Origin: Branchiostoma floridae
Lineage: Eukaryota; Chordata; Leptocardii; Amphioxiformes; Branchiostomatidae
Direction of reading: 5' to 3'
Assembly: GCF_000003815.2 (NCBI RefSeq)
Contig: NC_049991.1
Coordinates: forward strand, 4,837,034 to 4,901,033
DNA: 64,000 nt
Shown: in pieces, positions 24,195-34,878 of the stretch
How the letters are laid out: the number at the start of each line of letters is the position of its first letter
How positions within the stretch are numbered: the stretch's first letter is position 1
Notes under the pieces: model-generated
What the model saw: the letters and a program-made list of their open reading frames with translations, nothing else
Told to the model about the DNA's origin: nothing
Database searches by the model: none
Program-made: the position numbers and the translations under genes

Positions 24195-24420
24195 GCCATG
24201 TAGATATCGTTTGGGACCAGTACATTGATAATAGCCTGAAGGCACAGACAAGGATAAGCGTGCTGGGTTCATAGTCAACGGAGACGCGTAGAAGAAGTGG
24301 AAGAAACAAGACCCATACCCATGGAACAACTGGCAGCAGTTTCTTCGATCAAGTGAGAAAAAAACAACAACTCATCTCCTATACCACACGGCTAAAACCT
24401 ACAGAAACTAACATTGTAGC
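24195..24420 (+). pseudogene. Second, partial copy of the NHEEADTR-family relic
   Basis: The nucleotide sequence from gatatcgtttgggaccagta to ctacagaaac parallels 13905-14090. Protein pieces: DIVWDQYIDNSLKAQTR, SQRRRVEEVEETRPIP, NNWQQFLRSSEKK. This copy keeps the 'SLK..TR' segment that the first lost, while the first copy continues into the CNHEEA block that is absent here. Frame changes and stops show that it is dead. Confidence 0.5.
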
Positions 24421-24459
24421 GATATTGCCAATATCTGGTAGCAAATGCCGGCACAGGTC

Positions 24460-24545
24460 GGAGGTGGAGGCTGCCCTGGCGATGAACGTGCGTAGCATGG
24501 GGTAGCTTCTGGGGCAACTAAGCCGGGGAGGCTTTGTGAATAGAA
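24460..24545 (+). repeat. Copy of the segment found at 17960-18050
   Basis: The wording gaggctgccctggcgatgaa ... cagcttctggggcaactaag matches the segment at 17960-18050 at most positions. In protein terms: AALAMNVRSMG then LLGQLSRGGF. Origin unknown. Confidence 0.55.
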
Positions 24546-24589
24546 AACATCATACACCATCTGGGTTTACAACGCCCAGCCTAAACGCC

Positions 24590-24812
24590 CAGTCACGCCA
24601 GGCCCGTCATTCTGACAACGCAGTACACGGCAGCAAAGAAGTCCAAACAGGGGTCCAGAAGAAGAAATGTAAGTATATTTGTTGCAGTTCTGATATTTTT
24701 TACTAGCTTAAATACCTCTACAGTTTGTCCCAAAGGACAGAACGCCCAGACCTGTCATTCTTACAAAGCAGTACACGACAGCAAAGAAGTCCACAAAGGC
24801 GTCCGAACGATA
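24590..24812. repeat. Imperfect direct duplication (about 75 bp, 145 bp apart)
   Basis: The segment cgcccagtcacgccaggccc ... gcaaagaagtccaaacaggg (24590-24660) recurs as cgcccagacctgtcattctt ... caaagaagtccacaaaggcg (24741-24805). The first copy ends in a good splice donor (gtaagtat, 24668). They may be duplicated exons or part of a repeat. Confidence 0.5.
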
Positions 24813-27008
24813 GATGTGTGTTTATAGGACCTCGGGCTCTTCGATACCCTTACTTTCCACGCAGACCTTACAGAACGCGAACTTTTATCAACCTGTTGTA
24901 TGCTTGGGACTTTTAACCCGCATCTTGGATGGGAAAGAGAGATAGGCGGTCAACTCAAAATTTGCCCGTGATTGGTTGTAAACGATACACGGAAATGTCC
25001 AAACGCCCAAGCCTCGGCATACATTTTTCTGGAAAATTTGGGTCACATGTAAACATGGCAGGGGCCGGAAAAATTCGATATTTAGATATTTTACAACGAC
25101 ATCCACGAGCCAAGAGGAAGTAGACGTTAGGTTAGTAACAACAAAACGAGAAGTTCAAAATTAAAGTGTTAGGGATACCACCACTGCCAGCAAAAGAAAC
25201 TGGAATATCGAGTAACAAAAACGCCTTGGTAGAGCAAGCTGGTTTTCAGCGTTCTTCCTCTTGTTCTTCTATCCTACGCACTTGTATGTATTGTGAACAT
25301 AGAAATGTATGGATATTCTGTAACAAATATATGACGATATTACAATATTCTATCCAAAGGTGGAATTGTAGGATCAAAGACTTTTGGTTGAAGGCTATTT
25401 GAGTAATGTGTTTATAAACTTAAGGATGTTGTTACTTAGGCAGGGTTCTTCTCAGAATCTTTTAGTATAGTGGAGGGGCTGGCAAAAATAACCCGAACCA
25501 ACGCGCTGCACTTTCATGAAAATTGGTTCATTTTGCATGACAGAGGGTGTCAAATACTAGAAGTATAATGTATTATAGTGATTCCTTTGTTGTGAAGTGG
25601 CAAAACGACTATTGTTTTGATCACCCCCCATTCACAAGTTTTTGCAGACAATGCTGACTGGAAAAGTGATGCCACTTGGCACAAAATCTGTGAATTTTCA
25701 TTAATTCTAGCAAAACTAACCAAGAAAATAGGGAAGAAACACACTAAATTTCAAAAGTAGTATAGTGGAGCTGGGCTAGGAGTATAGTGGAGGGCCTCCT
25801 TTATTCCATCCTATGGGGAGAACTCTGTTAGGTAATCATGTAATACAGTATGCACTAATGTGGAAAAATGTCACTTGTAGGTGGAGCAACCTGAAAGCCT
25901 GATGTGCAACCTTATGTTTGGCCAGGGTGCACACTGTGCAACCTGCCTCAAAAAAGTATTTTGCACACTGAGTTTACGGACGTACAACACCTTTACTTTT
26001 CTCATGACCTCTTCGTCCACCTTGGGTTCCGGTTGGGCCCAGTCCACGCTAATCCGCTACCCCCACAGCTGTACTCGGTCATGAATAAGCATTTAAAGTG
26101 CCATGACAGCCGCCCGGTGGCTCTTGTACTCGACAAACGTTGGAAAAGGTTGATGGTATACTGAAGGAGACGGTAAAGTCGTGGGCGGGGGTGCCGATAC
26201 GCATGTCCGACGCCTTCCTCTACCACAGGCTGGAACTAGGACTCCCAAACTAGGAATCAGCAGAAAGGCCGGTGTTGGGCCTATAGATGTCGAGCACAAA
26301 GAAAGATAGAAAACCGGAAGCGGTGACGAACCCTGCCTAGCTCACATTCTGGGGGAAATGTACGATGGGCTTGCAATTGGACGGGCATAGTTGTGTTCTC
26401 ACTGACGGGCCCTCAGGCGAGGTAGTCAATGCGTTCAAAATCTTCACTGGGTTAAGAGCGCATGTGACAAGAGTGGGAAGAACACCACCCAAGAATACCC
26501 AGAGAAACACCGCCCAGCGTCACCCCTCAGTGCGTACGCAAGCAAGGGGCATGTGGCAATCGCGAAACTCCTCCAACCCACCACCACGCGAGACTACTGA
26601 CGGTGGGGGGAAAAGGGAGTATATGCGAAGTACATCCATCAGGCGACGTATAAAGTGAGTGAGTGATGACGCTGATAATGTTGCAAGTAGAAAAGCACGT
26701 TACGCACAATAGACGAATTATACAAAAGAAAATATAAAGCACAGCAATTTATTCCTACCGGGAGACTGTAATTCTGTGATAATAACTATGATACAGACAG
26801 TATGGCAGGGGAAGACAATACTTAGTTAACATGAAAATGGATACATTTAATTATTTGATTAATGAAAGCCTGCTCACAAGCGCAAGAAGAATTGTCTGAT
26901 GTCATTGTCCAAGCACCTGGTAAATGCAAAGACCTACCTTTACATTACAATCTTCTAACTTGTAGACTCTCATGTAACTTAAAATGAAATAATTCATAAT
27001 ATTTCTAC
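24813..27008. other. Unassigned stretch with small repeats
   Basis: The phrase agtatagtggagg recurs at about 25466, 25758 and 25781. A C/G-richer part at 25870-26660 contains frames such as SRPVALVLDKRWKRLMVY (ending 26163) that I could not assign. It precedes the family A LINE at 27590 and could be decayed 5' sequence of that element. The part at 26655-26800 is related to 28065-28215. Confidence 0.3.
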
Positions 27009-27530
27009 GTGAAACATTTCACATGATCAAATAATTCACGAGTCAATTACAAATTTGGATTATGTGTAACGTGATCAATGACACAATGACATCCCTGCAT
27101 CTCGTTGCAGTACAAAAAAATCTTCCAGGGTCATCGTACATACATACATACAGACAGACAGACACACACAAACACGGTTACACAGATGAAAACCACTTCA
27201 AGATCAGTAATACTTACAAATTAAACATCAAAAGTCTAAAGTCATTCGTCTTTCATTATCTTGACTCTGCTTGGAGATTAGTTTGGACGTTATTCCACAT
27301 GAATTCCAAATTTGGCGTAGGCCTCAACACCCCCCCCCCCCTCCGTCTGAATAGTGTTAATGGTGTGAACTGAACTAGTGTGCAGCACTTTTCAGCGTTT
27401 GAATAGTTTCATTCTAAAACTTTTTTTGTACTGCACAAGTGAAACATTTCACATGATCAAATAATTCACGAGTCAATTACAAATTTGGATTATGTGTAAC
27501 GTGATCAATGACATCCCTGCATCTCGTTGC
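27009..27530. repeat. Direct repeat pair of about 95 bp, 430 bp apart
   Basis: The segment beginning gtgaaacatttcacatgatc and ending ctcgttgc occurs at 27009-27108 and 27439-27530. They are identical except for 7 bp missing from the second copy (gacacaatgacatcc against gacatcc). The intervening part holds a C-run at 27332-27343. The pattern suggests a recent local duplication or an insertion between duplicated flanks. Confidence 0.85.
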
Positions 27531-27589
27531 CATAATGTGTGCTGATTATGGTTTCAGGCAATCTGTACAATTACAATCTGTGGCAAACG

Positions 27590-28085
27590 AAAGAGGAAGT
27601 ACAAGGCCAAGTACAACGTCCCTCCCGTTTACAGGCCGGAAGACGGACGATGCTACAATGAGATGCTAGCCACAGCGCAAAGGTTGATCAACCGCTATGA
27701 CCAACAACAGCCAGACCTAGTAGTCACGGTGGAAATGGTGGAGACAGCGATCAAGGAGAGAGCAAAGAAGGATACGGCACCCGGACCGTCGGGTGTCACA
27801 GACAAGGACCTCAAGAGGGGAGGACGAAGCTTTGCCCCATATTTGGCGAAACTATACAACAGGATACTGGCCACGGGGGAAGTACCTGAAGGAATGGGTG
27901 GCTCGGCGTTCACCCTCCTATATAAGGGAGACAACAAACCGACCGACTCTACGTCGAGTTGGAGACCGGTGGAGCTCCAAGAGGCGATTTGGAAGGTACT
28001 AGCGCATATCATTCAGAAGCAATGGATGACGTGGCTAGAAAAATGCAAGATGCTGTCACAGTGGCAGAATTGCTTTGATGTCTAT
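27590..28085 (+). pseudogene. LINE RT family A, fragment 3 (best preserved)
   Basis: A continuous frame (27663-28080) carries MLATAQRLINRYDQQQPDLV, ETAIKERAKKDTAPGPSGVT, LAKLYNRILATGEVPEGMGG, TLLYKGDNKPTDSTSSWRPV, ELQEAIWKVLAHIIQKQWM and LEKCKMLSQWQN. This is the region before RT palm motif A. The frame leaves the family near 28075, and the sequence then turns into the segment shared with 26655-26800, so the copy is cut before its catalytic motifs. It is the reference copy for reading the other family A fragments. Confidence 0.75.
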
Positions 28086-28220
28086 GACCCTAATGATGTT
28101 GCAGGTAATAAAGCATTTTACGCACTATGGACAGATCATATACAAGGAAATAAATTGCAACAACCCATTTACTCCTAGCCGGAGACTACTTCTGTGATGA
28201 TGACCATTATATAGACAGTG
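28065..28220. repeat. Segment related to 26655-26800
   Basis: Shared wording: gatgttgcaggtaataaagc against gataatgttgcaagtagaaa; tttactcctagccggagact against tttattcctaccgggagact; tctgtgatgatgaccattat against tctgtgataataactatgat. Both lie next to RT family A sequence. Confidence 0.6.
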
Positions 28221-29175
28221 TTGCAATTTCATTAATGGTCTTCACCTTTATATCACTTGCAGCGTTGTCCATTAAGAGGATATAATAATTGGTAATACTA
28301 GACATACAAAACATTGCAATTGTTGATTTAATTACGGCATTACAACATTTTTTTGCAAGTAATACATATATTCCAAAAGGGTTAGGGGACTGCTGGAAAG
28401 CACTCAGTCCTAAGCTTAGTAGTAAAGGTGGCGAGGGGAACCTTTAGGGTAATCTCATGGGAAATGTTAAAAATCGTTACGTATCATAGACATTACATTC
28501 CCCATTAGTTGGAAAGTAATATCTTCTAGCAGCTCAATAACTTTTTTTTTACCAATATCATTATTACCCAATCCCGCTTACAATCTACAACATTTCGTTT
28601 AATGACTGGCACATTTTCATTTATTTAATTTAAGTGGAATGTATATTAATTATCACATGACACCTTTAGAACCGTAACAGAAAACTTAGATGCATGTCTG
28701 GCCAACCCTACAACGACACAGGATTGCTAGTGTAACGCTGTAGACAGTAAAATAGGTAACGTACTCATTAATTTTTTGGTGCAAGTATATACTCTCTCTC
28801 AATACGCTTTTCAGACTTCATTCTGAAAGTTATTCCATTTTTGCACTTCTCCAATCACTCTCACGTTACCATCTAAGGTCCTGTCTACAGATGAAAGTTA
28901 TTGAGAAGGGTATAAGGTATATTTTGTATATATTTCCGTGTCTTGAAGAAATCGACGGCTGTTCTGCGCCCGTTCTACTCATGATGATGGACCCAATCAT
29001 CAGTGGGAGAAGGACTAATCTTCCGGTACTTGTGTGTGCTGTCTGTGTGGGAAGATGGAACTGCCCATGGTAGGTTTGGTTCAACTATATCAAAAAACTT
29101 ACAAATAGCAATGGATATGTACACTTCATGCGTAATATGCAAACCCTGAACGAACGTTATCACTGGATAAATGTA
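28221..29175. other. Unassigned A/T-rich stretch
   Basis: No recognised frame or repeat. Confidence 0.2.
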
Positions 29176-29350
29176 CAATAGTAACTGTCATCGTAAGCCG
29201 CCATCCCAAATTCATTATTTCTAACAGAGATGATGTCACCACACGCTATACGTGGCGTCCCAACAATAGTAACTGTCATCGTAAGCCGCCATCCCAAATT
29301 CATTATTTCTAACAGAGATGGTGTCACCACACGCTATACGTGGCGTCCCA
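29176..29350. repeat. Two-copy tandem repeat, 88-bp unit
   Basis: The unit starting caatagtaactgtcatcgta and ending cgtggcgtccca repeats head to tail (29176-29263, 29264-29350) with a single A/G difference (gatgatg against gatggtg). It lies just before a LINE endonuclease relic. Confidence 0.9.
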
Positions 29351-29394
29351 ATTCAGCAAGCCAGTCGAATAGATTTTTTTCTTATCCTTTTTTC

Positions 29395-29640
29395 TTGCTC
29401 CCAAAGATACCAAATGCAAACATACTGAATCGACTCAGGTCAGATCACAACTTGGCATCGATGTCACTTACACTCTCAGGTCGGGGATATTTGAAACTTA
29501 ATACAGCGTCATTTTTCGACCACAATTATGTTAAGGAAACCCGTGAATTTATTAATGATTTTTTACAAACATATGAGAGGCTCCGATCCACCTCCATTTT
29601 CTACACTGGCTATAACTTCCACACGTTCCTGGCATGAACA
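29395..29640 (+). pseudogene. L1/Tx1-like LINE: end of endonuclease domain
   Basis: The frame ending at 29637 reads ILNRLRSDHNLASMSLTLSG then RGYLKLNTASFFDHNYVKET and REFINDFLQTYE. The SDH motif is the last catalytic block of apurinic-type endonucleases of LINEs. The following 'G.G..KLN.S.L....YV' is the typical start of the linker to the RT in L1/Tx1-group elements. Nothing further of the RT is present, so this is an isolated fragment. Confidence 0.65.
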
Positions 29641-31568
29641 AGAGCAAAAGGAACTAAACATTATTTGTGACATTGACATCAAGCAAACTCATCTAAGCTG
29701 AACAAGCCCCCACTGAGCCAGAGGCACAGTCCCCGAAGTCTGGGTTTCCAAGAGGCATGACAGCTGCAATATCTTTTTAAAACCCGACTAACTGAACCCT
29801 AGTAAGCTGGATGTCCTGCCATTGCCAATAGTTTTGCTCCGTCACCTGTTTAAATTTTGGTGTATGGAAGACAACATTACAAGAGTATAGCAAGCTGGTA
29901 CAGCTTAGTTTGTGCTCGGAGTTGATTTTTCGATATTGAAGAAGGAGTGTGCGACATTTCAGACCAGCCATTCAACATGAGACTTGATATCAACTTATTT
30001 CCAGGTAAGAAGAGATAACATATATCGGTGCTCGAGTACAGTAAACGAAGAAAATTTCAGGATGATCGATGATCCTCGTTGAACGTCTGCGAAATATACC
30101 GACGTGTCTGTGATATAGATTTCTGTACTGTCATTCAAAGCCTTTGTTCTGTGCAGTTTAATGTGGGTGGATAGGAAAAGAATAGCTTCCATTACAACAT
30201 GATGTTGTTCTCATCAAAGGGCAGTTAGCGTTGTCTCAGCTTCCTGTTGTAGGTGTAAGATGCTTTCCACACTTAAGCTTGAAGCCGAACACTTCGAAGA
30301 TCACCAGACGTATGTGGCAACTTGTACACCTCTGGGTCGACCTTGAGACAGAAATGTTCGTATTATTGCACAACATCAGCAGACGAGATCGTACAATTAG
30401 AAACTATTAATAAGATTAAAGCATTACACATATTTTCGCTGTAACAATCGTGAATGAGTTTGATATATGCACATGCACGCACTCTACTGTTCCCGTTCTA
30501 ATTCTAGACTAGCGTAGTTCCCATTTACAACACCGATGGATAAGGTAACGCACAGTGCATCTCAAAATCAAGCTCAGGACATTGCAAATTGGGCAGCGCG
30601 TACAAAGCTTTATGTTACAATTTCGTTTTGACCCATTTGAAATACCACCCCATAAGCTTGTGTCTTTTCACTGATCTAGACGGTTTACATAACCCAGTGA
30701 AAACAAAGAACCGTGTGACCTTACCACGCCAACCCGGTCTTTTGTTCTATAACTAACTACCTGGACTGTCAGTAACAGAAACCAAGGATGTTAAGTGGAG
30801 GTTTTGATAAAGCCCCCTTGCAGAAACGGACCTTCACCGTCATGAACATCACAGAAACACCGTTTACAACCTCCAAGATCGATAATGTTTTAAATGTGCC
30901 GGCAAAGGTGAGGAATTGGGCCAAACTTTTTCCTTCCCCTGCGTTTTCAACGCCAGAAATCCCCCCCTCCACAAAAAGGGCGCCATGACCCTCACCAAAA
31001 ACAGTTTCAGTTTTCAGTTTCAAACTGCAATGTACTGACCACGGAAACAACTATACTATAAGATGACAAGAAAGATTTCAGAGACACAATTTGGTACAAT
31101 AAGAAGACAAAATTTGTTGGAATAGATAGAACGCCCAACCTTACCTCACAGTGGCCACCCTGCACTGAGTGGCTTCCGCACAGTAGAAAAGCACTTCACT
31201 TGTATCAGTGCGCGTAAACATGTGGAATGCTGAATGTTAGAAAAAGGCCAAGCTATCGCTGTGTGAAATTGACCCTGCAGCGCCTGTTTTTACTTCAAAA
31301 ACCACAGTAACAAGGTTCAGGAAAAAACGTGATTGTGTGTGTGTCAGACTTCTCTGGGTATGTATAGTAATCGCCTTTAGTTTTAAATTCAAGATATCAA
31401 GTTACGATGTTTCCCGCCAGAGAAAAATGTAATCACCGCTGAAGATATTTTCATGGTATTTCTCTTTAAACAAATTTAAAGAAAATCCGTCTTTAGCCTA
31501 CCTAATATATTTACCTCCTAACTTTATTGGTCCAAAATTGGTGACATAAACTTCATATACAAGTAAAC
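29641..31568. other. Unassigned stretch left of the two-gene transposon
   Basis: No recognised gene. An A/T-rich, non-repetitive-looking flank. Confidence 0.25.
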
Positions 31569-31570
31569 AT

Positions 31571-31628
31571 ACGAGCGATCGCGCTGACGTCACGGTTACG
31601 TCACGTGACGTCATGGTAGGCAAAAAGC
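31571..31628 (+). repeat. Left terminal inverted repeat region (outer 12 bp, inner 15 bp)
   Basis: Outer repeat acgagcgatcgc at 31571-31582 and inner repeat tggtaggcaaaaagc at 31614-31628. Between them lie three CRE-like octamers. The right end has the same two blocks but a different 43-bp spacer, so only the blocks are conserved. They are candidate transposase-binding sites. Confidence 0.75.
31585..31613 (+). promoter_or_regulatory. Cluster of three CRE-like octamers upstream of the transposase gene
   Basis: tgacgtca at 31585-31592, ttacgtca at 31596-31603 and tgacgtca at 31606-31613, about 80-110 bp before the ATG at 31695. TGACGTCA is the palindromic site of CREB/ATF-type bZIP factors. 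The role as promoter element is an inference. Confidence 0.5.
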
Positions 31629-31630
31629 TG

Positions 31631-31673
31631 CTGGTGGGCGAGGAGGGCGAGCTGAACCCTCCTCGCCTACCAG
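31631..31673. repeat. 17-bp stem hairpin just inside the left end
   Basis: Arms ctggtgggcgaggaggg (31631-31647) and ccctcctcgcctaccag (31657-31673) pair over 17 bp with one G-T, around a 9-base loop. The arm contains a third, inverted copy of the inner-TIR core (gcctacc), so it could be an extra transposase site or a fold in the 5' leader RNA. Confidence 0.7.
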
Positions 31674-31694
31674 TTGCGCGCGGGAAACGCAAAC

Positions 31695-34634
31695 ATGCCG
31701 ACCAGTTGTTGTGCGCTGAATTGTACTAACCGGAAGGATAAAGGCAGTAGAAAGAAGTTTTTTAGAATCCCTGCGGAACCAGGACGAAGGGCTGCATGGC
31801 TTAGAGCCTTAAAAAGGTCAGATTTTGAGCAGGGAAAGAAAAACCCGACCGCGGCGTGGACACCACGAGGCCACGAGAGAGTGTGCAGCGACCATTTCAT
31901 CTCAGGTTTGTGATCTATATGTTTTATATTTTGTTGTTGTCCCCCTTGCATAAATACATTTTTCGTGATGTAATAGTGTACTTTTCGTTACACATCTGCG
32001 GAAAGCTTAAGTAAGTTTTGTCGCTGATTCATGCCATATCAAGGATAGTGAATATTAATGTTACATGTATCAAAGTTTTACAGCGCGTCCACGTGGGAGG
32101 GGGGGTCTGACTTATAAATAGTGGTAAAGTATCTGGGATGGACGTATACATATATAGTATACCAGAAGTATAACGTACATCACTTAACTGATTGACGAAG
32201 ACATCTACAAATGTTTTAAAATGTCTTTAAAATCATCTACATCTACATGGGAATACCCCCAGATGGCCCCTACTGGAGCATATTGTGTGGGGAGGCCCCC
32301 AGCGGGTAGACCTCCACCTTGGTCCGGACCATTGTGGGATAGTGCAGGGGAAAGAAAGAACCAGACTGTGGAGTTTGATCCACTCACACCGGGATGATCC
32401 CCTGCTCTTTTCGATAAGTGTGGTGGGTTCTTTCAGTTTAACATGCCGAGGTGTGTAGCCGAAGCCAGGTACTCATTTTTCACCTTAGTGAAGTGAGGAA
32501 ATAGGTGTAAAGTATGGTTTAAGTACCTTTCCCAAGGGCACTACAACAAAGTGACCTATCAGGGATTCCAACTCATACTTATCTTTGGATTATGAGTCCT
32601 ACACCCTAACCACAAGACCAATTGCCACCTCATTTTAAAATCATGTTTATAATACTGACAAGTTCTTTGCTTCTTGCATTGCAGGGAACCCTTCTAAAGA
32701 CCCTGCAGATCCAGATTACGTCCCAAGCTTGTTTAACCTCCCAACCTCAGCAAGTTGCAATCGTTCAAGAAACCCAGTTGCCAAGAAAGATCGGTAGGTA
32801 ACATTGGGGTTTTCAATGTTTCTTTATTGAAATTTGATTTACTGCTCATGCTGTTCATGCAGGCAGGCTGTTCATGCCTGTGTGAAACATTGCTATACTC
32901 TACCTCCTTGCCTGAGAAGATGACCATGAAAGTTTTACCAAGGATTCAGTTAAATCTCACAAAGATCCTGTAAGTTACTCATGTTAGAGTTTACACCTAG
33001 TCAAATGTTTTATATTTCATAACATTCACAGCAGTAATCACTAAATGCTATGCTAACAGAATGTATGTAGGAAACAAAGCATGCAACTTTGATTTACAAC
33101 TTACAACATGCTTCATTGTTTGCAGGTATATGCGTGCAGCAAAAAGGCTGCGGGTGTCATCAGAGAATGAAGCCCCACCTACATCACTAAATGGTAAGGG
33201 CATTACAGAGGGAATAAGAAAAGTGTCTAATGGATACAATCAGTAATCCTAAACATATAAATTCTTGATCAACAGTTTAATCTATCATTCTTGCTCAACA
33301 AGTAAATCTATCACTTGTCACTTATTCAACATGAATCACATACCATACACACAAGACTACTTGCTACAAAGTTTATCCGCTTGGTTTTTGGAGTGGGGAT
33401 ATAGATGTGAATCAAGTAGAGAAGCATGCAACCTGCATGAGTAAAATATTGAAACAACAATACATACATATGAATCAGAGTTTAGAACATTCAGTTCAGT
33501 TCAGATATATGACACTCATAATCACATAGCACTTTCATTGAACTTCGGATTTGCTTTATTTCAGATGAAGAAATGATCGCTGACCCTCCTCCTGAAAGTG
33601 TAGAGACTCTGAGAGACCCCCTTCCTGAAAGTGTAGAGACTCTGAGAGAACAGCTCACAAAAGTACAAGAGGAGAAATGTAAGTTGGAACAGTTTTGCGA
33701 GTCCCTTCAAAGTGAAGCTGACAACCTTAGGGAAGAACGTGATCACCTTCAAGAACAAATCAAGAAATCATCAACATCAGCCTCCAATCTCACAGATGCA
33801 AAATGCAAGCTCTACACTGGAATACCTACTGTTGCACTGTTTATGTTTGTGTTTAGACTTGTTAGTGATTTCATTGCTCCTCTAAAGTCCATGTGTCAGC
33901 AGGATCAAATACTCATGACTCTCATGAAGTTGAGACTAGGCCTCAAAAATGCTGATCTAGCTTTGAGATTTAGTGTTTCTGCCTCCACAGTTTCAAAAGT
34001 CATAAACCGTTGTATTCCAATCTTAGCTGTCCGACTAAAGTTCCTGATTCATTGGCCGTCCAAGGAAACCGTAAAGCGCAATCTTCCCAAAAAATTTCGG
34101 AAAAAAAAATACTCAAACTGTAGAGTCATCATTGATTGCTCAGAGATTTTCACTGAGAGGCCATACAATTTAAAGACCCGAGCAAAGACCTGGAGTAACT
34201 ACAAACACCATCATACGTTCAAATTTCTGGTAGGTATTACACCTTATGGAGCAGTGTCATTTCTGTCCAGTTCCTGGGGTGGAAGAATTTCTGATAAAGA
34301 CATTACGCTAAAAAGTCGTTTCTATAACAAAGTGGAATATGGTGATATGATTATGGCAGATCGGGGATTCACCATTTCTGAGGAACTTGCCCTGAAAGGA
34401 GCAACACTAGTTATGCCACCATTTACCACAGGAAGGACACAACTCCCGGGGCGTATCGTCCAAGATGCCAGACAGATATCAGCTCTAAGAATTCATGTAG
34501 AACGTGCAATTGAAAGAATCAAGAACTTCCAAATTCTCAGCCAAATCTGTCCATTAACATTTGCCCCTCTACTCAGTGACAGTGTTGTTATCTGTGCGGC
34601 TCTTACAAACTTACTTCCAAAGCTAATCAAGTAA
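31695..34634 (+). CDS. THAP-domain DDE transposase (IS5/DDE_Tnp_4 type), 4 exons
   Basis: Exons 31695-31905, 32685-32793, 33126-33193 and 33565-34634 join in frame with GT-AG introns to 485 codons plus TAA. Residues 1-90 form a THAP zinc finger: MPTSCCALNC (Cys5/6 and Cys10), Trp35, CSDHF (Cys64, His67), then DPDYVPSLF across the first splice. Residues 147-200 are a charged coiled coil and 243-277 a helix-turn-helix (LRFSVSASTVSKVI). The catalytic domain follows: VIIDCSE (Asp320), MADRGF (Asp395) and HVERAIERIK (Glu442). It would bind the element ends and cut and join DNA in the nucleus. THAP plus HTH plus DDE_4 occurs in animal Harbinger/ISL2EU-like transposases. All key residues are present and no lesion was found, so the gene looks functional. 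The ATG at 31695 is the first in the THAP frame, 124 bp inside the element end. Confidence 0.92.
32237..32633 (-). mobile_element. tRNA-derived SINE in intron 1 of the transposase gene
   Basis: Read on the minus strand it starts ggtggcaattggtcttgtgg ttaggg, a tRNA-like box A. An anticodon-arm-like gactcataatcc (CAU anticodon position) and the box B-like gagttggaatcc follow. A body follows with the phrase tttcctcacttcactaaggt, and the 3' end is atgtagatgtagatg. An 11-bp target duplication, tttaaaatcat, flanks it at 32226-32236 and 32634-32644. The 3' tail is the same repeat as in the CR1-like LINE at 498-511, suggesting that LINE family supplied the retrotransposition machinery. The element is about 397 bp and looks complete. 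Confidence 0.85.
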
Positions 34635-34878
34635 TTTTTAATGGCAATGTTGTCTGCACGAGCTGGCCTTTTCTGTATATCAAAATACTGAGATTGAAGG
34701 TAAAATGTTAAAGGGACACAAAACAAATTTTTGGGAAGCCCACTACAATATAATAAGTATACCACAAAGTACAATTCTTACTTGTTTTACATTAGTTTTT
34801 TAAAACATGACATAAAACTGTAAAATGCCTTCTATTGTTATACTAGTATTTTTAGTATTTCAAACTGTCCAGTAGGAT

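Noticed and set aside
27695-28012. 105-codon antisense open frame
   Set aside because: Shadow of the family A LINE frame on the plus strand.
32205-32387. 60-codon minus-strand open frame
   Set aside because: Lies within the SINE and its flank. SINEs are non-coding.
32560-32627. A functional tRNA gene (CAU anticodon) on the minus strand
   Set aside because: The tRNA-like part has box A and box B similarity, but it continues into a SINE body with target duplications and does not form a complete cloverleaf acceptor stem.
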